The position numbers were made by a program, and so were the translations under genes. A stretch of 64,000 nucleotides of DNA from Vibrio sp. 10N.261.45.E2 (lineage in GTDB: Bacteria > Pseudomonadota > Gammaproteobacteria > Enterobacterales > Vibrionaceae), in contig NZ_MCZZ01000113.1 of the NCBI RefSeq assembly GCF_002875705.1, positions 62,001 through 126,000 of the forward strand. The letters are read 5' to 3'. Within the stretch, counting starts at the first letter, position 1. Each line of letters begins with the position of its first letter. Shown here one piece after another: positions 20,397 through 30,449 of this stretch. The notes under the pieces are model-generated. The model ran no database searches. It worked only from the letters and a program-made list of their open reading frames with translations, and was not told the origin of the DNA.

Positions 20397-21733
20397 TGAA
20401 AATAAATAAAAAACTACTCTTCTTTCCCGCACTTGCGGTTGGTGTTATTGGCCTTGTTGTCGCGATTAACTTGAAGCCGGACCTTCCAACTAAACCAGCA
20501 GGAGATAGAGCTCGCTTAGTGGATACTGTGAGCCTAGAACAACAACTCATAGCGCCGTTAGCGGTTGGCTTTGGCAAAGTTGTTCCAAAAGTCGAATGGA
20601 AAGCGATCGCCGAGGTGACGGGACAAATCGTGTATCGACACCCAGATCTTGATAAAGGTCAGGTGATCCCTGCGGGAACGGTTGTGCTCAAGGTTGATCC
20701 ACTGGACTACGAATTGAAGCTGATACAAGCAGAGGCGGATCTAAAATCAAGCCAAACCTCACTAGCTAAATTGAATCAAGAAGAAGACAACCTCAATCAG
20801 ACCCTTAAGATCGAAAAGAATCGTTTAGTGATCAGCAATAAAGAACTGCAACGCAAGCAAGATCTGCGTAAGAAAGGACTGACTTCTCAATCGGATGTCG
20901 ATCTACAACAACAAAGTGCCTTGTCTCAACAGAAATTGGTGTTGGATATCGCGAACCAGATCGCCTTAATGCCAGATGAAAAGCGTGTCGCGGAAGCGGT
21001 GATTAAGGTCAACGTATCTAAAGTGAAAGAAGCACAACGCTCTCTCGATAAGACCACCATCACTTTGCCAAGAGCGATGCGAATTGCTCAGGTTGATATC
21101 GAACAAAATCAAGTGGTTAATCTTCAACAAGAGATGTTTATTGCACACGGAATTAATGTCATGGAAGTGGAGGCGCAACTTTCTATTCACGATATGCAAA
21201 CTTTAGCTTCCAGTTTTAACCAGTTCCCCCGCGATGCAGCAGGAATACCTAATCCTTATGAAGCGCCAATCAAAGCAAGCATTCAACTTAACAGCGGCAG
21301 CCTGAACCTTAGCTGGCCTGCGAAGGTGGCAAGAATTAGCGAAACGGTTGATGAGAACCAAGCGACGGCGGGAATTATTCTTGAGATCGCTCAAGATTAC
21401 TCACAATTGCAACCAGACAGTGCAACGCCTTTGGTGAATGGTATGTTCGTCAAAGCTGAGATTGAAGGTGTCGCGAATCTGAGCTGGGTGATTCCAGAGC
21501 GCGCACTGCATGGCGATAAGGTTTACCTGATGGATGAAAAACAGCGCTTACAAGTGGTGAATGTTGAAGTGCTTTACCGCAGAGACAATCAAGTGGTTGT
21601 AAGTGGCGAGCTACAAACCGGAGACAAGCTTGTTCTTAATGATGTCCTGCCAGCAATCGAAGGCATGTTACTGAAAGAGTCAAAGTCTGAAGAGGCTGAG
21701 CTTGAATCTGATACTCAGGAGAGTGCGTCATGA
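20396..21733 (+). CDS. RND efflux periplasmic adaptor (HlyD/MFP family)
   Basis: Periplasmic membrane-fusion subunit linking the inner-membrane pump to an outer-membrane channel. The 445 residues begin with an uncleaved-looking signal or anchor (KLLFFPALAVGVIGLVVAI), followed by a lipoyl half-motif (IAEVTGQIVYRHPDLDKGQVIPAGTVVLKVDPLDYEL region), a long coiled-coil hairpin (about 110-215, with KNRLVISNKELQRKQDLRKKG) and beta-barrel/membrane-proximal domains. Its stop overlaps the permease ATG (ATGA). No TolC-like gene is present, so the pump probably uses a TolC encoded elsewhere. Confidence 0.88.
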   Translation: MKINKKLLFFPALAVGVIGLVVAINLKPDLPTKPAGDRARLVDTVSLEQQLIAPLAVGFGKVVPKVEWKAIAEVTGQIVYRHPDLDKGQVIPAGTVVLKVDPLDYELKLIQAEADLKSSQTSLAKLNQEEDNLNQTLKIEKNRLVISNKELQRKQDLRKKGLTSQSDVDLQQQSALSQQKLVLDIANQIALMPDEKRVAEAVIKVNVSKVKEAQRSLDKTTITLPRAMRIAQVDIEQNQVVNLQQEMFIAHGINVMEVEAQLSIHDMQTLASSFNQFPRDAAGIPNPYEAPIKASIQLNSGSLNLSWPAKVARISETVDENQATAGIILEIAQDYSQLQPDSATPLVNGMFVKAEIEGVANLSWVIPERALHGDKVYLMDEKQRLQVVNVEVLYRRDNQVVVSGELQTGDKLVLNDVLPAIEGMLLKESKSEEAELESDTQESAS

Positions 21734-24700
21734 TCAAGTTCTTCTCTAGACACCCAACAGCAGCAAACTTGCTGATGCTTGGGCTGTTGATCTTGGGTAT
21801 AAGCTCGCTATCAACCATCAAGCGCGAAACCTTTCCTGCTTATGATCCGCCTTACATTATGGCTGCGATTGTGTATCCCGGTGCTTCGCCACAAGAAGTG
21901 GAAGAGAGCTTATGTGTGCGAATGGAAGATGCAGTCGACGGCTTGGCTAACATTGAAGAGACTCAGTGTGAAGCGATCGAAGGCAGTGCCCGTTTAATCC
22001 TAAAGTTAAATGAGAAAGCGGACATCGGTCGAATGCTGGTGGACGTACAAACCCAGATCAACTCGATCAATGACTTCCCAACTGAGATTGAATCACCTGT
22101 TGTTCAAGAGTTGGATTGGAATGAACCGGTTGTTGATATTGCTATAACAGCCGAAACGTCGTGGCCGGAACTTAAGGCTTACGCGGAAGATCTTAAACGC
22201 ACAATGAAGCTTGATTACGATGTCTCTCTGGTCGAGGTCAGCGGTTTTTCCGATCATCAATATCGAGTGGAACTGGATACACAAGCCATTCGACAGTTGG
22301 GATTAAGCGTTGGTGATATTGCTGACCAGATAGGCCGTCAAAATGTAAAACTGCCGAGTGGTAATGTCGAAACACCAGACAAAAACTTCCTGATTCGTTT
22401 TGATGAGAGACGAATAACGCCTGTTGAACTGGAAAGCATCGTGGTGGGATCTGCGCCTAATGGCTCGGTGATCCGTTTACGAGACATCGCCAAAATAACC
22501 GACCGCTTTGAGCTTGATGAACAAAAGGTGTTGTTTGATGGCAAGCCTTCGGCGCTGCTTAAGATCAGTAAGAACAAAGAAGACGATGCGCTGCGAATCA
22601 AAGAGAACGTAACGCGGTTCGTTGAAGATCAAAGTGCGATTGCTCCTGATGGCGTCACCCTACAAATGACCAATGATCTCTCTTCGGTATTGTGGGATCG
22701 CCTTACCATGATGGTACGCAATGGCTGGCAAGGTATTGTGCTGGTATTTGCCACCATGTGGTTGTTCTTCAGTTTACGATATTCATTCTGGGTTGCGGCA
22801 GGTTTGCCGGTAGCCTTCCTTGGTGGCTTGTTCTTAATGGCTAACTTGGGCTTGTCGATCAACATTATGTCACTGGTCGGTTTATTAATGGCGATTGGTA
22901 TCATGATGGATGACGCCATCGTGATAGCTGAATCGATAGCCTCCCACTTGGATCGGGGGCAAAACGTTGATGATGCGGTTTACAACGGCGTTAAGAAAGT
23001 GCTTCCCGGAGTACTGTCTTCTTTCTTAACTACGGTCTGTATTTTTGGTAGCTTACTGTTTCTTGATGGGGAAATGGGCGCGGTGCTGAAAGCGGTGCCT
23101 CAGGTACTTATTTTAGTGTTGTCTCTGAGCTTAATCGAAGCTTTCCTGATTTTGCCTAATCATTTGTCTCATTCATTACACAAAGAAAAGAATGACAAGC
23201 CAGCGCTGCGTTTTAAGGTGGTGTTGCTTGAGAAGTTTGAGAACTTCCGTAATACCACTTTGATGAACATGGTCGAGAAAGTCGTGACATTCCGCTACGC
23301 CTTTATGGGGGGAGTACTGACCCTGTTGTTGCTTTCGGTAGCCTTGATCGCTGGTGGCGTTGTTAAGTTCCAACCTTTCCCAGAGCTGGATGGCGATATT
23401 GCCGAGGCGCGCATCATTCTTCCGCCGGGCGCGTCATTGTCTCAAACCGAGAGAGTCGTCGACAAAATTGTCGCTTCTGCTGAACGTTTGAATGAGCAGT
23501 GGAGTGAAGATGTTGAGGGCGGTAATAAATTGGTTGAGCATATCACTAGCCAGTTTAATGCCAATGCAGACGCCAATGAATCAGGCCCGCATTTAGCCAC
23601 GGTGCGTTTAGACTTACGCGGCGCTGAGAGTCGCAATACCGTTATCGATGATTTCATTGATGCATGGCGAGAAGACATTGGTGATCTTGCAGATCCTATT
23701 TCATTAGTCTTCAAGCAGCCAACCATGGGGCCGGGCGGTCGTGCTATCGAGATCCGCGCCAAACATGATGATCTTGCCGCGTTGAAATCGGCTTCTTTGG
23801 ATATTCAGGAATACCTCAATCAGTTTGATGGAGTGCATGGTGTTTTAGATGACATGCGTATGGGTAAAGAAGAGATCTTAGTTAAGCTGCGCCCAGGAGC
23901 GGAAACCTACAATGTGAATGGGCAGATGATTGCGTCTCAGTTACGAGCGGCTTTTTTTGGGCAAACGGCGGATGAGATTCAAATCGGTGTTGAGAATATC
24001 TCGATTGAAGTACGTCTCGATAAGGAGCAAGCGGGCGACATACAGCAGCTTGCTAACTTCCCAATCATTACTGCAGATGGCAGTCAGATCCCGCTAGCAA
24101 CGTTGGCGACATTAGACTTTCAACGTAACTACGTGCGAATCCAGCGAATTGATGGACTGAGAACCATCAGCATCTTTGGTGATATTGATAACAAGAAAGC
24201 GAGCTCATCCGCAATTTTGGCTCAGTTCCAAAGAGATGAAGCCGCCAAACTTATTCAGAAGTACCCGGGATTACGCTTTGATTTCGAAGGGGAGACCAAA
24301 GATGCGGCTAAGACGGGTGCATCAATGGGTAAAGGGTTCTTGCTCGGCTTATTCGGTGTGTTCGCGATTCTTAGCTATCAATTCAGGAGTTACTTAGAAC
24401 CTGTGGTCGTGATGCTAGCCATTCCCCTCGCTTTTATCGGAGTGGTTGTTGGCCACTGGGTACTAGGACACTCTTTGAGTATGCCAAGCATGATGGGCTT
24501 TGTGTCGCTTGCCGGGATTGTAGTTAACGACTCTATCTTGTTGGTGCAATACATTCGTCACCACGTTGATGAAGGAGATAGCGTGCATGACTCGGTAGTG
24601 AAAGCCAGTCGAGAGCGTTTCCGAGCGGTATTTTTGACTTCAATGACGACAGCGGCAGGTTTGCTACCGCTGTTAACGGAAACCAGCTTACAGGCTCAGG

Positions 24701-24837
24701 TTATCCAGCCATTGGTTATTTCGATTGTGTTCGGCATATTTGCCTCTACGTTACTGGTGCTGTTTATGATCCCTGCGGCCTACGCGATATTGGCAGATTT
24801 CGGTTTGGTGAAAAAACACGAGCCTCTTTCGATATAG
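21730..24837 (+). CDS. RND-family efflux permease (HAE1-like)
   Basis: Inner-membrane proton-driven exporter of 1,035 residues. The first transmembrane segment is at 8-28 (FSRHPTAANLLMLGLLILGIS), followed by periplasmic porter domains and a transmembrane cluster from about 335 with the proton-relay region LMAIGIMMDDAIVIAESIASH; the second half repeats this pattern (SLAGIVVNDSILLVQYIRHH near 930). The Asp-Asp pair is present in the first repeat and Asn-Asp in the second, as in RND pumps. It is the last gene of the tetR-MFP-RND operon. Substrate is not predictable from sequence. Confidence 0.9.
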   Translation: MIKFFSRHPTAANLLMLGLLILGISSLSTIKRETFPAYDPPYIMAAIVYPGASPQEVEESLCVRMEDAVDGLANIEETQCEAIEGSARLILKLNEKADIGRMLVDVQTQINSINDFPTEIESPVVQELDWNEPVVDIAITAETSWPELKAYAEDLKRTMKLDYDVSLVEVSGFSDHQYRVELDTQAIRQLGLSVGDIADQIGRQNVKLPSGNVETPDKNFLIRFDERRITPVELESIVVGSAPNGSVIRLRDIAKITDRFELDEQKVLFDGKPSALLKISKNKEDDALRIKENVTRFVEDQSAIAPDGVTLQMTNDLSSVLWDRLTMMVRNGWQGIVLVFATMWLFFSLRYSFWVAAGLPVAFLGGLFLMANLGLSINIMSLVGLLMAIGIMMDDAIVIAESIASHLDRGQNVDDAVYNGVKKVLPGVLSSFLTTVCIFGSLLFLDGEMGAVLKAVPQVLILVLSLSLIEAFLILPNHLSHSLHKEKNDKPALRFKVVLLEKFENFRNTTLMNMVEKVVTFRYAFMGGVLTLLLLSVALIAGGVVKFQPFPELDGDIAEARIILPPGASLSQTERVVDKIVASAERLNEQWSEDVEGGNKLVEHITSQFNANADANESGPHLATVRLDLRGAESRNTVIDDFIDAWREDIGDLADPISLVFKQPTMGPGGRAIEIRAKHDDLAALKSASLDIQEYLNQFDGVHGVLDDMRMGKEEILVKLRPGAETYNVNGQMIASQLRAAFFGQTADEIQIGVENISIEVRLDKEQAGDIQQLANFPIITADGSQIPLATLATLDFQRNYVRIQRIDGLRTISIFGDIDNKKASSSAILAQFQRDEAAKLIQKYPGLRFDFEGETKDAAKTGASMGKGFLLGLFGVFAILSYQFRSYLEPVVVMLAIPLAFIGVVVGHWVLGHSLSMPSMMGFVSLAGIVVNDSILLVQYIRHHVDEGDSVHDSVVKASRERFRAVFLTSMTTAAGLLPLLTETSLQAQVIQPLVISIVFGIFASTLLVLFMIPAAYAILADFGLVKKHEPLSI

Positions 24838-24860
24838 AGTTTTGAAATAATAAAAGAAGC

Positions 24861-24890
24861 AATAAAGCGGCCTAGTGCCGCTTTATTGTT
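24861..24890 (+). terminator. Terminator of the RND efflux operon
   Basis: AATAAAGCGGC, 5-nt loop, GCCGCTTTATT, 24 bp after the permease stop. Confidence 0.85.
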
Positions 24891-24969
24891 TATTGGGTGC
24901 TTTTTCTCACCTTGGCTCAAGCTATTGTACTGCGCATCCCAAGGAAATTTCATTTTAGTTCATTCAAAA

Positions 24970-24999
24970 CGTCACTTCACTGTCATTTGTTGGGCATAA
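24970..24999 (+). promoter_or_regulatory. Possible PHO box and promoter before the PAP2 phosphatase
   Basis: GTCAC at 24971 and CTGTCAT (GTCAT at 24982) are direct half-sites exactly 11 bp apart, as in a PhoB box, and CATAAC at 24994-24999 lies at -10-like distance. The first half-site is imperfect, so this is a candidate only. Confidence 0.4.
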
Positions 25000-25038
25000 C
25001 TTGAGCCTTAACTGAATAAGGATTGTTAAGGAGATCGT

Positions 25039-25563
25039 ATGCGTACTATCGAACCTATTGTCCGCTGGGATGTGGCATTTTCTGTTTTCTGTTTAAACAA
25101 CCGCTATGGCGGTCAGCATGCAACACTCAGTAAAGCGGTATCTCATACAGGAGATGGACATCTTTATGTGTTGATTGCGTTGATTGCTTTGCTGGTTGAT
25201 AGCAACACTGGTCGAGACTTTCTATTGGTCGGTCTCACCGCCTTCGCAATCGAACTGCCTATTTATTGGTTTGCTAAAAATACTCTCAAACGCCGAAGAC
25301 CGGCTGAATTCTCTTCACTGCTTCACTCTCATATTGTGCCATCCGATAAATACAGCCTGCCTTCTGGTCATTCTGCAGCAGCTTTTGTTATGGCGACCCT
25401 AATAGGACATTTTTATCCGAGCTTGTACCTCTTTAGCTTGGTGTGGGCAACTGCAATTGCAGGCTCCCGAATCTTGCTTGGTGTGCACTTTTTAACGGAC
25501 GTACTGATAGGTGCAGCTTTGGGCATCGCTTGTACTAGCCTTGCTCTCAGCTTCATCCTCTAA
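25039..25563 (+). CDS. PAP2-superfamily membrane phosphatase
   Basis: Integral membrane phosphatase of the PAP2/PgpB type, likely dephosphorylating a lipid phosphate or prenyl diphosphate on the periplasmic side. The three catalytic motifs are all visible in the 174 residues: KNTLKRRRP (KX6RP), PSGHSAAA (PSGH) and SRILLGVHFLTD (SRX5HX3D), separated by hydrophobic helices. It has a GGAG site before ATG 25039. A glycosyltransferase gene follows after 54 bp in the same direction, probably co-transcribed. Confidence 0.88.
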   Translation: MRTIEPIVRWDVAFSVFCLNNRYGGQHATLSKAVSHTGDGHLYVLIALIALLVDSNTGRDFLLVGLTAFAIELPIYWFAKNTLKRRRPAEFSSLLHSHIVPSDKYSLPSGHSAAAFVMATLIGHFYPSLYLFSLVWATAIAGSRILLGVHFLTDVLIGAALGIACTSLALSFIL

Positions 25564-25617
25564 TTATTTTATTGGCAACTACTGCCGAGCTTAAGTGGCA
25601 AACTTAAAGGAACATGC

Positions 25618-26673
25618 ATGAAAATCTTATATGGCGTACAAGGCACAGGGAATGGTCATATCGCTCGAGCGAGAGCTATGGCTGTCGCTTTTCGCCAGCA
25701 AAATATTGATGTCGACTTTCTGTTCTCTGGGCGAGATGAGAGCAAGTACTTCTCGATGGAAGCGTTTGGCAACTATCAAACCCGCAGCGGCTTAACTTTT
25801 TACAGTGAGCAAGGGCAGGTTAAATACGGCAAAACATTCATCAAGAACAATATTTGGCGATTCCTCCGTGAGATTAACCAGGTCGATCTTACGCCCTATG
25901 ATTTAGTGATTAATGATTTTGAACCTGTGACTGCATGGGCGGCTAAGAGACAAGGTGTGCCCTGCATTGGCATAAGCCATCAAAATGCGTTTCGTTATGA
26001 TGTACCCAAAGAAGGAGGCAACTGGATTGAGCATTCAGTGATCCAACATTTCGCCCCAACCGAGCACTCTATTGGCTTGCACTGGTATCATTTTGAACAG
26101 CCGATACTGCCGCCTATCGTTCACACGCTGGCAGGTGATGAGCAAACTAAAACAGCACAAGACTTTACGTTGGTCTATTTGCCATTTGAAGATCTTGAGT
26201 CGATCTCAGAGCTGCTGATGAAGTTCATTTCGCATAACTTTGTCTGTTACCACCCGAATGTGATTGAGCATAGTCGAGTCGAAAATATTGAGTTCAAACC
26301 ACTCAGTCATGCTGGCTTCCAATTTGACCTTAATCAGTGCTCAGGCGTGGTGGCAAATGGCGGCTTTGAGCTGCCGTCTGAAGCTCTAACCTTAGGGAAG
26401 AAATTGCTTCTTAAACCACTTGAAGGGCAGTTTGAACAACAGAGCAATGTGGCGACGCTAGAGGCGCTTGGGTTAGCTCAAACCATGACCTTTTTAGATG
26501 CCGCTATCTTGCGCGCCTGGCTCAGTGAAAAACAAGCAGAGGTGGTCAATTATCCAGACGTGGCAAGTGCACTCGTTGACTGGGTATTAGCGGGGAATTG
26601 GTCTAATCAAGATGACTTAAGAAAGCAACTTTGGGACAAGGTCGACTTTCCAAGTTATGCATCGCTCTCATAA
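25618..26673 (+). CDS. Glycosyltransferase-like protein, MJ1255/VC2487 family
   Basis: A 351-residue GT-B-fold protein resembling GT28 enzymes (MurG, MGDG synthases). It begins MKILYGVQGTGNGHIARARAMA, the glycine-rich acceptor loop, and the sugar-nucleotide site is suggested by VVANGGFELPSEALTLGKKLLLKPLEGQFEQ (N-G-G-x-E-x-x-E and the Q at the end). Other landmarks are YDLVINDFEP and GISHQNAF. The substrate is not established. Being paired with a PAP2 lipid phosphatase hints at glycolipid synthesis. Confidence 0.78.
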   Translation: MKILYGVQGTGNGHIARARAMAVAFRQQNIDVDFLFSGRDESKYFSMEAFGNYQTRSGLTFYSEQGQVKYGKTFIKNNIWRFLREINQVDLTPYDLVINDFEPVTAWAAKRQGVPCIGISHQNAFRYDVPKEGGNWIEHSVIQHFAPTEHSIGLHWYHFEQPILPPIVHTLAGDEQTKTAQDFTLVYLPFEDLESISELLMKFISHNFVCYHPNVIEHSRVENIEFKPLSHAGFQFDLNQCSGVVANGGFELPSEALTLGKKLLLKPLEGQFEQQSNVATLEALGLAQTMTFLDAAILRAWLSEKQAEVVNYPDVASALVDWVLAGNWSNQDDLRKQLWDKVDFPSYASLS

Positions 26674-27019
26674 CTCATAAGTGTTATTTCTGAATTAACT
26701 GGCTGAACGATTCATGCGTTCAATAAATTGTAACAAATGTAACCAAACGATAGAACAGCTAAATAAGTCGAAATGAAACTCATAAGTTAAGCTTTTTATG
26801 TTTTTTTATAACTCTATAAATTATTGATTTTTAGGTGTTATTTAATCATTAAGATAAAATAAAATTATTCTTTATCAATCTTGTTGGTGGCTCGAGATGT
26901 ATTGGTTAATAGTAATGGTAATCCGAAAAACATCGGTCTGATAAATATAAGAATTAGTGGTTATCTATTCCCATACCATTACCAATTTAACGCTGTCGAA
27001 CCGACAAGAGGCAACTTGA
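26674..27019 (+). other. AT-rich non-coding region upstream of leuO
   Basis: About 345 bp with no credible gene. The central 150 bp are extremely AT-rich, compatible with the H-NS-silenced control regions known for leuO in enteric bacteria. An interrupted inverted repeat (TAATGGTA near 26919 and TACCATTA near 26984) flanks the likely promoter. A clear AGAGG site precedes the leuO ATG. Confidence 0.5.
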
Positions 27020-27979
27020 ATGTTAGATAAAAAAGACGCAATGAGTGCAATTGCAAGCTACAGAATGGAAAGCACACTTCGTGGAGTCGACTTAAATCTT
27101 TTGACTGTATTTGATGCAGTTATGCAAGAGCAAAACATTACACGTGCAGCTCACAATCTGGGTATGTCTCAGCCAGCTGTAAGTAACGCTGTTGCTCGTC
27201 TAAAAGTGATGTTTAACGACGAACTATTCATGCGTCAAGGTCGTGGCATTCAACCGACTCAACGCGCTCGTCAATTGTTTGGTCCAATCCGCCAAGCACT
27301 ACAATTAGTACGCAACGAATTACCAAGTTCTGTGTTCTCTCCTGAGTCGTCTTCTCGCTTGTTCAAACTTGCGATTTGTAGCCCTTGTGACATGCGTTTT
27401 GCTCCTAAGATCATGTCTACAATCAACGACCAAGCACCTAGCGTTAAACTGCACATGGATGCTGAATTCGATCGTCAACTTTCTGAGCGTATGCGCTACC
27501 AAGAAATCGACTTCGTAATTGATTACGCTCGTTTTGATGAGCAAGGCTTCTCAAGCACTGAAATCTTCCAAGACGAATTAGTGGTTGTTGCTTCTGCTTC
27601 TCACCCACGCATCAACGGTGAAGTTTCTGCGACAGAACTGCTTAACGAAAAACACGCAAAACTGTCTCGCATTCATGGTCAACGTAGCTTCTCTGAGCAA
27701 GCTTACCGTGACCTAGATTGCACGCCTTTCTACGAAGGTACGAGCTTGAGCAACGTTCTTTACGTTGTAGGCCAATCTGAACTAGTAACCATTGCTCCTC
27801 GTTGGATGGTAGAACATGCAGCGAACAAAGAGCAGCTTCAGATTCTAGATTTCCCATTCGATAATGCGGCGATTTCTGGCTTCCTAAGCTGGCACGAATC
27901 AAGTGAAAAGGACAAAGGACACATTTGGTTACGAGATCAGTTAATGATGATCTGTGGCGAAGTAGTGGCACTTAACTAG
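27020..27979 (+). CDS. leuO: LysR-family regulator LeuO
   Basis: Global LysR-type regulator that antagonises H-NS and, in Vibrio, responds to ToxR and controls stress and virulence traits. The 319 residues contain the winged HTH (residues 20-85; LLTVFDAVMQEQNITRAAHNLGMSQPAVSNAVARLK, shown here by its landmarks NITRAAHNLGMSQPAVS) and a C-terminal effector-binding domain. N-terminal segment RMESTLRGVDLNLLTVFD matches LeuO rather than generic LysR proteins. It is in the leu/ilv neighbourhood, as in V. cholerae. Confidence 0.88.
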   Translation: MLDKKDAMSAIASYRMESTLRGVDLNLLTVFDAVMQEQNITRAAHNLGMSQPAVSNAVARLKVMFNDELFMRQGRGIQPTQRARQLFGPIRQALQLVRNELPSSVFSPESSSRLFKLAICSPCDMRFAPKIMSTINDQAPSVKLHMDAEFDRQLSERMRYQEIDFVIDYARFDEQGFSSTEIFQDELVVVASASHPRINGEVSATELLNEKHAKLSRIHGQRSFSEQAYRDLDCTPFYEGTSLSNVLYVVGQSELVTIAPRWMVEHAANKEQLQILDFPFDNAAISGFLSWHESSEKDKGHIWLRDQLMMICGEVVALN

Positions 27980-28000
27980 GCACTAATCCCTATAATTTAT

Positions 28001-28036
28001 AAGCCCTAAGCTAGGAGTCTGGCTTGGGGCTTTTTT
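28001..28036 (+). terminator. Terminator after leuO
   Basis: AAGCCCTAAG and CTTGGGGCTT pair (with G-T wobble) around a short loop, followed by six T residues. Confidence 0.85.
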
Positions 28037-28151
28037 GTACCTGCTATTTTTGTTGATAGAAAACTTAGCGTGAGACGTACTATTACTTATAACTTTGAGC
28101 TTCATCAGTTGCCTTTTCCATGATCAGAGGTACACTTGTGCGCTCAAAAAA

Positions 28152-28167
28152 GCTTACAGGTGTAAGC
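28152..28167. promoter_or_regulatory. Palindromic operator candidate before the acyl-CoA ligase
   Basis: GCTTACA-GG-TGTAAGC, a perfect 7-bp inverted repeat with 2-bp spacer, ending 13 bp before the start codon. Its layout resembles operators of TetR-type fatty-acid regulators such as FabR, but the regulator cannot be named from sequence. Confidence 0.5.
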
Positions 28168-28180
28168 CAAAGGTAAAGAG

Positions 28181-29989
28181 ATGGCCAATTTAGATTTTCA
28201 TATCGTAAAAAGACTTCGTGACCAAATTGCCCAAGGTGGCAGCCGTACAGCTTTGAAGCACAAAGTAGACAATGTATGGCAAGGTATTAGCTGGGAGCAG
28301 TTTGGACAACAAATCGATACGCTTTCATTAGCGCTGTTGGCTCAAGGACTGAGAGTTCAGGATAAGATCGGTATCTATTCGAACAACATGCCTCAATGGA
28401 CCGTGGCAGATTTTGCATCGTTACAAGCACGTCTTGTGACTGTGCCGATTTATCCTACGAACACAGCCGCACAGTCTTCTTACATCATCCAAAACGCAGA
28501 TGTGAAGATCTTATTCGTTGGTGAGCAAGTTCAATTCGATGCAGCTGTTAGCCTATTTGAAGAGTGCGAGCAGCTAGAAGTGGTTGTGGCTATGTCAGAT
28601 GACATCGATCTGCAAGGACACAGCTTTGCCGTATCTTGGACTGATTTAATGGCACGCGGTGTTGAAGCACAACAAGCTGAACTTGATACCCGTCTTGCTG
28701 ATGCAAGCATGGACGACTTACTGACTCTTATTTATACCTCTGGTACTACAGGCCAACCAAAAGGCGTAATGCTTGATTACACCAATATCGGCTACCAGTT
28801 AGAGGGGCACGATGAGCGCCTTAGCCTAAGCAAAGACGACGTATCATTGTGTTTCCTACCTCTGTCACACGTATTTGAGCGTGCTTGGACGTTCTACGTT
28901 CTCTATAAAGGCGCTACCAACTGTTACCTGCAAGACACGATGCAAGTGCGTGACGCGTTAAGCGATGTGAAACCTACTGTCATGTGTGCGGTTCCACGCT
29001 TCTACGAGAAAATCTTCTCAGCGATTCACGAGAAGGTGTCTAAAGCGCCATTTATTCGTAAAGTGCTATTCACGTGGGCGGTGAACATGGGAGCGAAGCT
29101 TTCAGTTTGTCACCAAGAAGGTCGTACTCCATCGATGATACTGAAGAAGAGTCATGCGCTAGCCGATAAGCTGGTGCTATCTAAACTACGAGCTCTACTA
29201 GGCGGCAACATCAACTTCATGCCATGTGGTGGCGCGAAGCTTGATGAGACGATTGGTCGTTTCTTCCATGCTATCGGCATCAACGTAAAGCTTGGCTACG
29301 GCATGACAGAAACTACAGCAACGGTATCTTGTTGGGATGACCGCTGCTTTAACCCTGATTCGATTGGTATGTCGATGCCGGGCGCAGAAGTGAAAATTGG
29401 CGCCAAAGACGAGATTCTTGTTCGTGGTCCAATGGTGATGCGCGGCTACTACAAGATGCCAGAAGAGACAGCTAAGACATTCGATGAGCACGGTTTTTTG
29501 AAAACCGGTGATGCGGGTCATTTTGATGAAAATGGTAACCTATTTATTACTGATCGTATCAAAGAGCTGATGAAAACCTCTGGTGGTAAGTACATTGCAC
29601 CGCAAGTGGTTGAAGGTGCGATTGGTAAAGATCACTTTATCGAACAGATTGCCGTTATCGCTGATACGCGCAAATTCGTTTCTGCGCTGATTGTTCCTTG
29701 TTATGACTCGTTAGAAGAGTATGCCAAAGAGCTTAATATCAAGTATCACGATCGCGTTGAGCTGGTTAAGCATCACCAAATCGTCGAGATGCTAGAAAAG
29801 CGTGTGAATGACCTGCAGCAAGAACTGGCTAAGTTTGAACAAGTGAAGAAATTCAAACTGCTGCCAAAAGCATTTTCTATGGATGACGGTGAACTGACAC
29901 CAACTCAAAAATTGCGTCGTAAAGTTATCAACGATAAGTATCAAGACGAAATCGAAGAAATGTACAACGAAAAGCCTAAAGATAAGTAG
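28181..29989 (+). CDS. Long-chain fatty acid--CoA ligase (AMP-forming)
   Basis: Adenylate-forming enzyme that activates long-chain fatty acids as acyl-CoA. The 602-residue protein has the AMP-binding P-loop motif [16 protein letters not shown], the A5-type motif [12 protein letters not shown], the hinge [30 protein letters not shown] (landmarks TGDAG and [13 protein letters not shown]) and a C-terminal lid. It resembles FadD15-type ligases (about 600 residues) rather than classical FadD (about 560). Monocistronic, between a palindromic operator and a terminator. Probably peripheral to the inner membrane. Confidence 0.88.
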   Translation: MANLDFHIVKRLRDQIAQGGSRTALKHKVDNVWQGISWEQFGQQIDTLSLALLAQGLRVQDKIGIYSNNMPQWTVADFASLQARLVTVPIYPTNTAAQSSYIIQNADVKILFVGEQVQFDAAVSLFEECEQLEVVVAMSDDIDLQGHSFAVSWTDLMARGVEAQQAELDTRLADASMDDLLTLIYTSGTTGQPKGVMLDYTNIGYQLEGHDERLSLSKDDVSLCFLPLSHVFERAWTFYVLYKGATNCYLQDTMQVRDALSDVKPTVMCAVPRFYEKIFSAIHEKVSKAPFIRKVLFTWAVNMGAKLSVCHQEGRTPSMILKKSHALADKLVLSKLRALLGGNINFMPCGGAKLDETIGRFFHAIGINVKLGYGMTETTATVSCWDDRCFNPDSIGMSMPGAEVKIGAKDEILVRGPMVMRGYYKMPEETAKTFDEHGFLKTGDAGHFDENGNLFITDRIKELMKTSGGKYIAPQVVEGAIGKDHFIEQIAVIADTRKFVSALIVPCYDSLEEYAKELNIKYHDRVELVKHHQIVEMLEKRVNDLQQELAKFEQVKKFKLLPKAFSMDDGELTPTQKLRRKVINDKYQDEIEEMYNEKPKDK

Positions 29990-30021
29990 TTTTCTACTTA
30001 GATAAATTTTCAGTTGTTTAA

Positions 30022-30064
30022 AAATCCCCCTACGAATGTGATTGCATTTTTAAGGGGATTTTTT
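30022..30064 (+). terminator. Terminator after the acyl-CoA ligase
   Basis: AAATCCCC and GGGGATTT pair across a 22-nt loop, followed by T residues. Confidence 0.78.
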
Positions 30065-30449
30065 GTATCTAAAGAGACAGCACAATGTGCGAAAGCGCAC
30101 ACCAGTAAGCTCGTTGTTTATCGATAAATAGTGATTTATTGAAATATTAAGTGCTTTTTTTTGATTGTTAACTAGTTTTTAAAACTGGATTGAAAGGTTG
30201 ATTTGGGTTTTGTTTGATGCTTTGAGCTAATAGTTGGTTTTTTGGCACAGTTGTCGAATAACAGGTGTTAGACCAGATGATAATAAAGCGTTAAAGTTGT
30301 TTCGTATTACTGTTTGTTGTTATCACGACGGACAGCCATAGCCGAAAAAGTGGAAGTATTTCGAATTAGGCTACGAATAAGCCCTAGACTATGAAAAACC
30401 AGCCCAACATGTTCACCAAATGTGATTGGAAACTGGTGAGGAGAGCAAT
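30065..30449 (+). other. Non-coding leader region of ilvIH
   Basis: 385 bp without a convincing gene. It contains a 6-bp hairpin TGTGCG / CGCACA at 30086-30101 region and AT-rich tracts suited to Lrp or LeuO binding, which control ilvIH in other gamma-proteobacteria. No leucine- or valine-rich leader peptide is visible. A 20-codon open frame (30391-30453) overlaps the ilvI start by ATGA. Confidence 0.45.
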
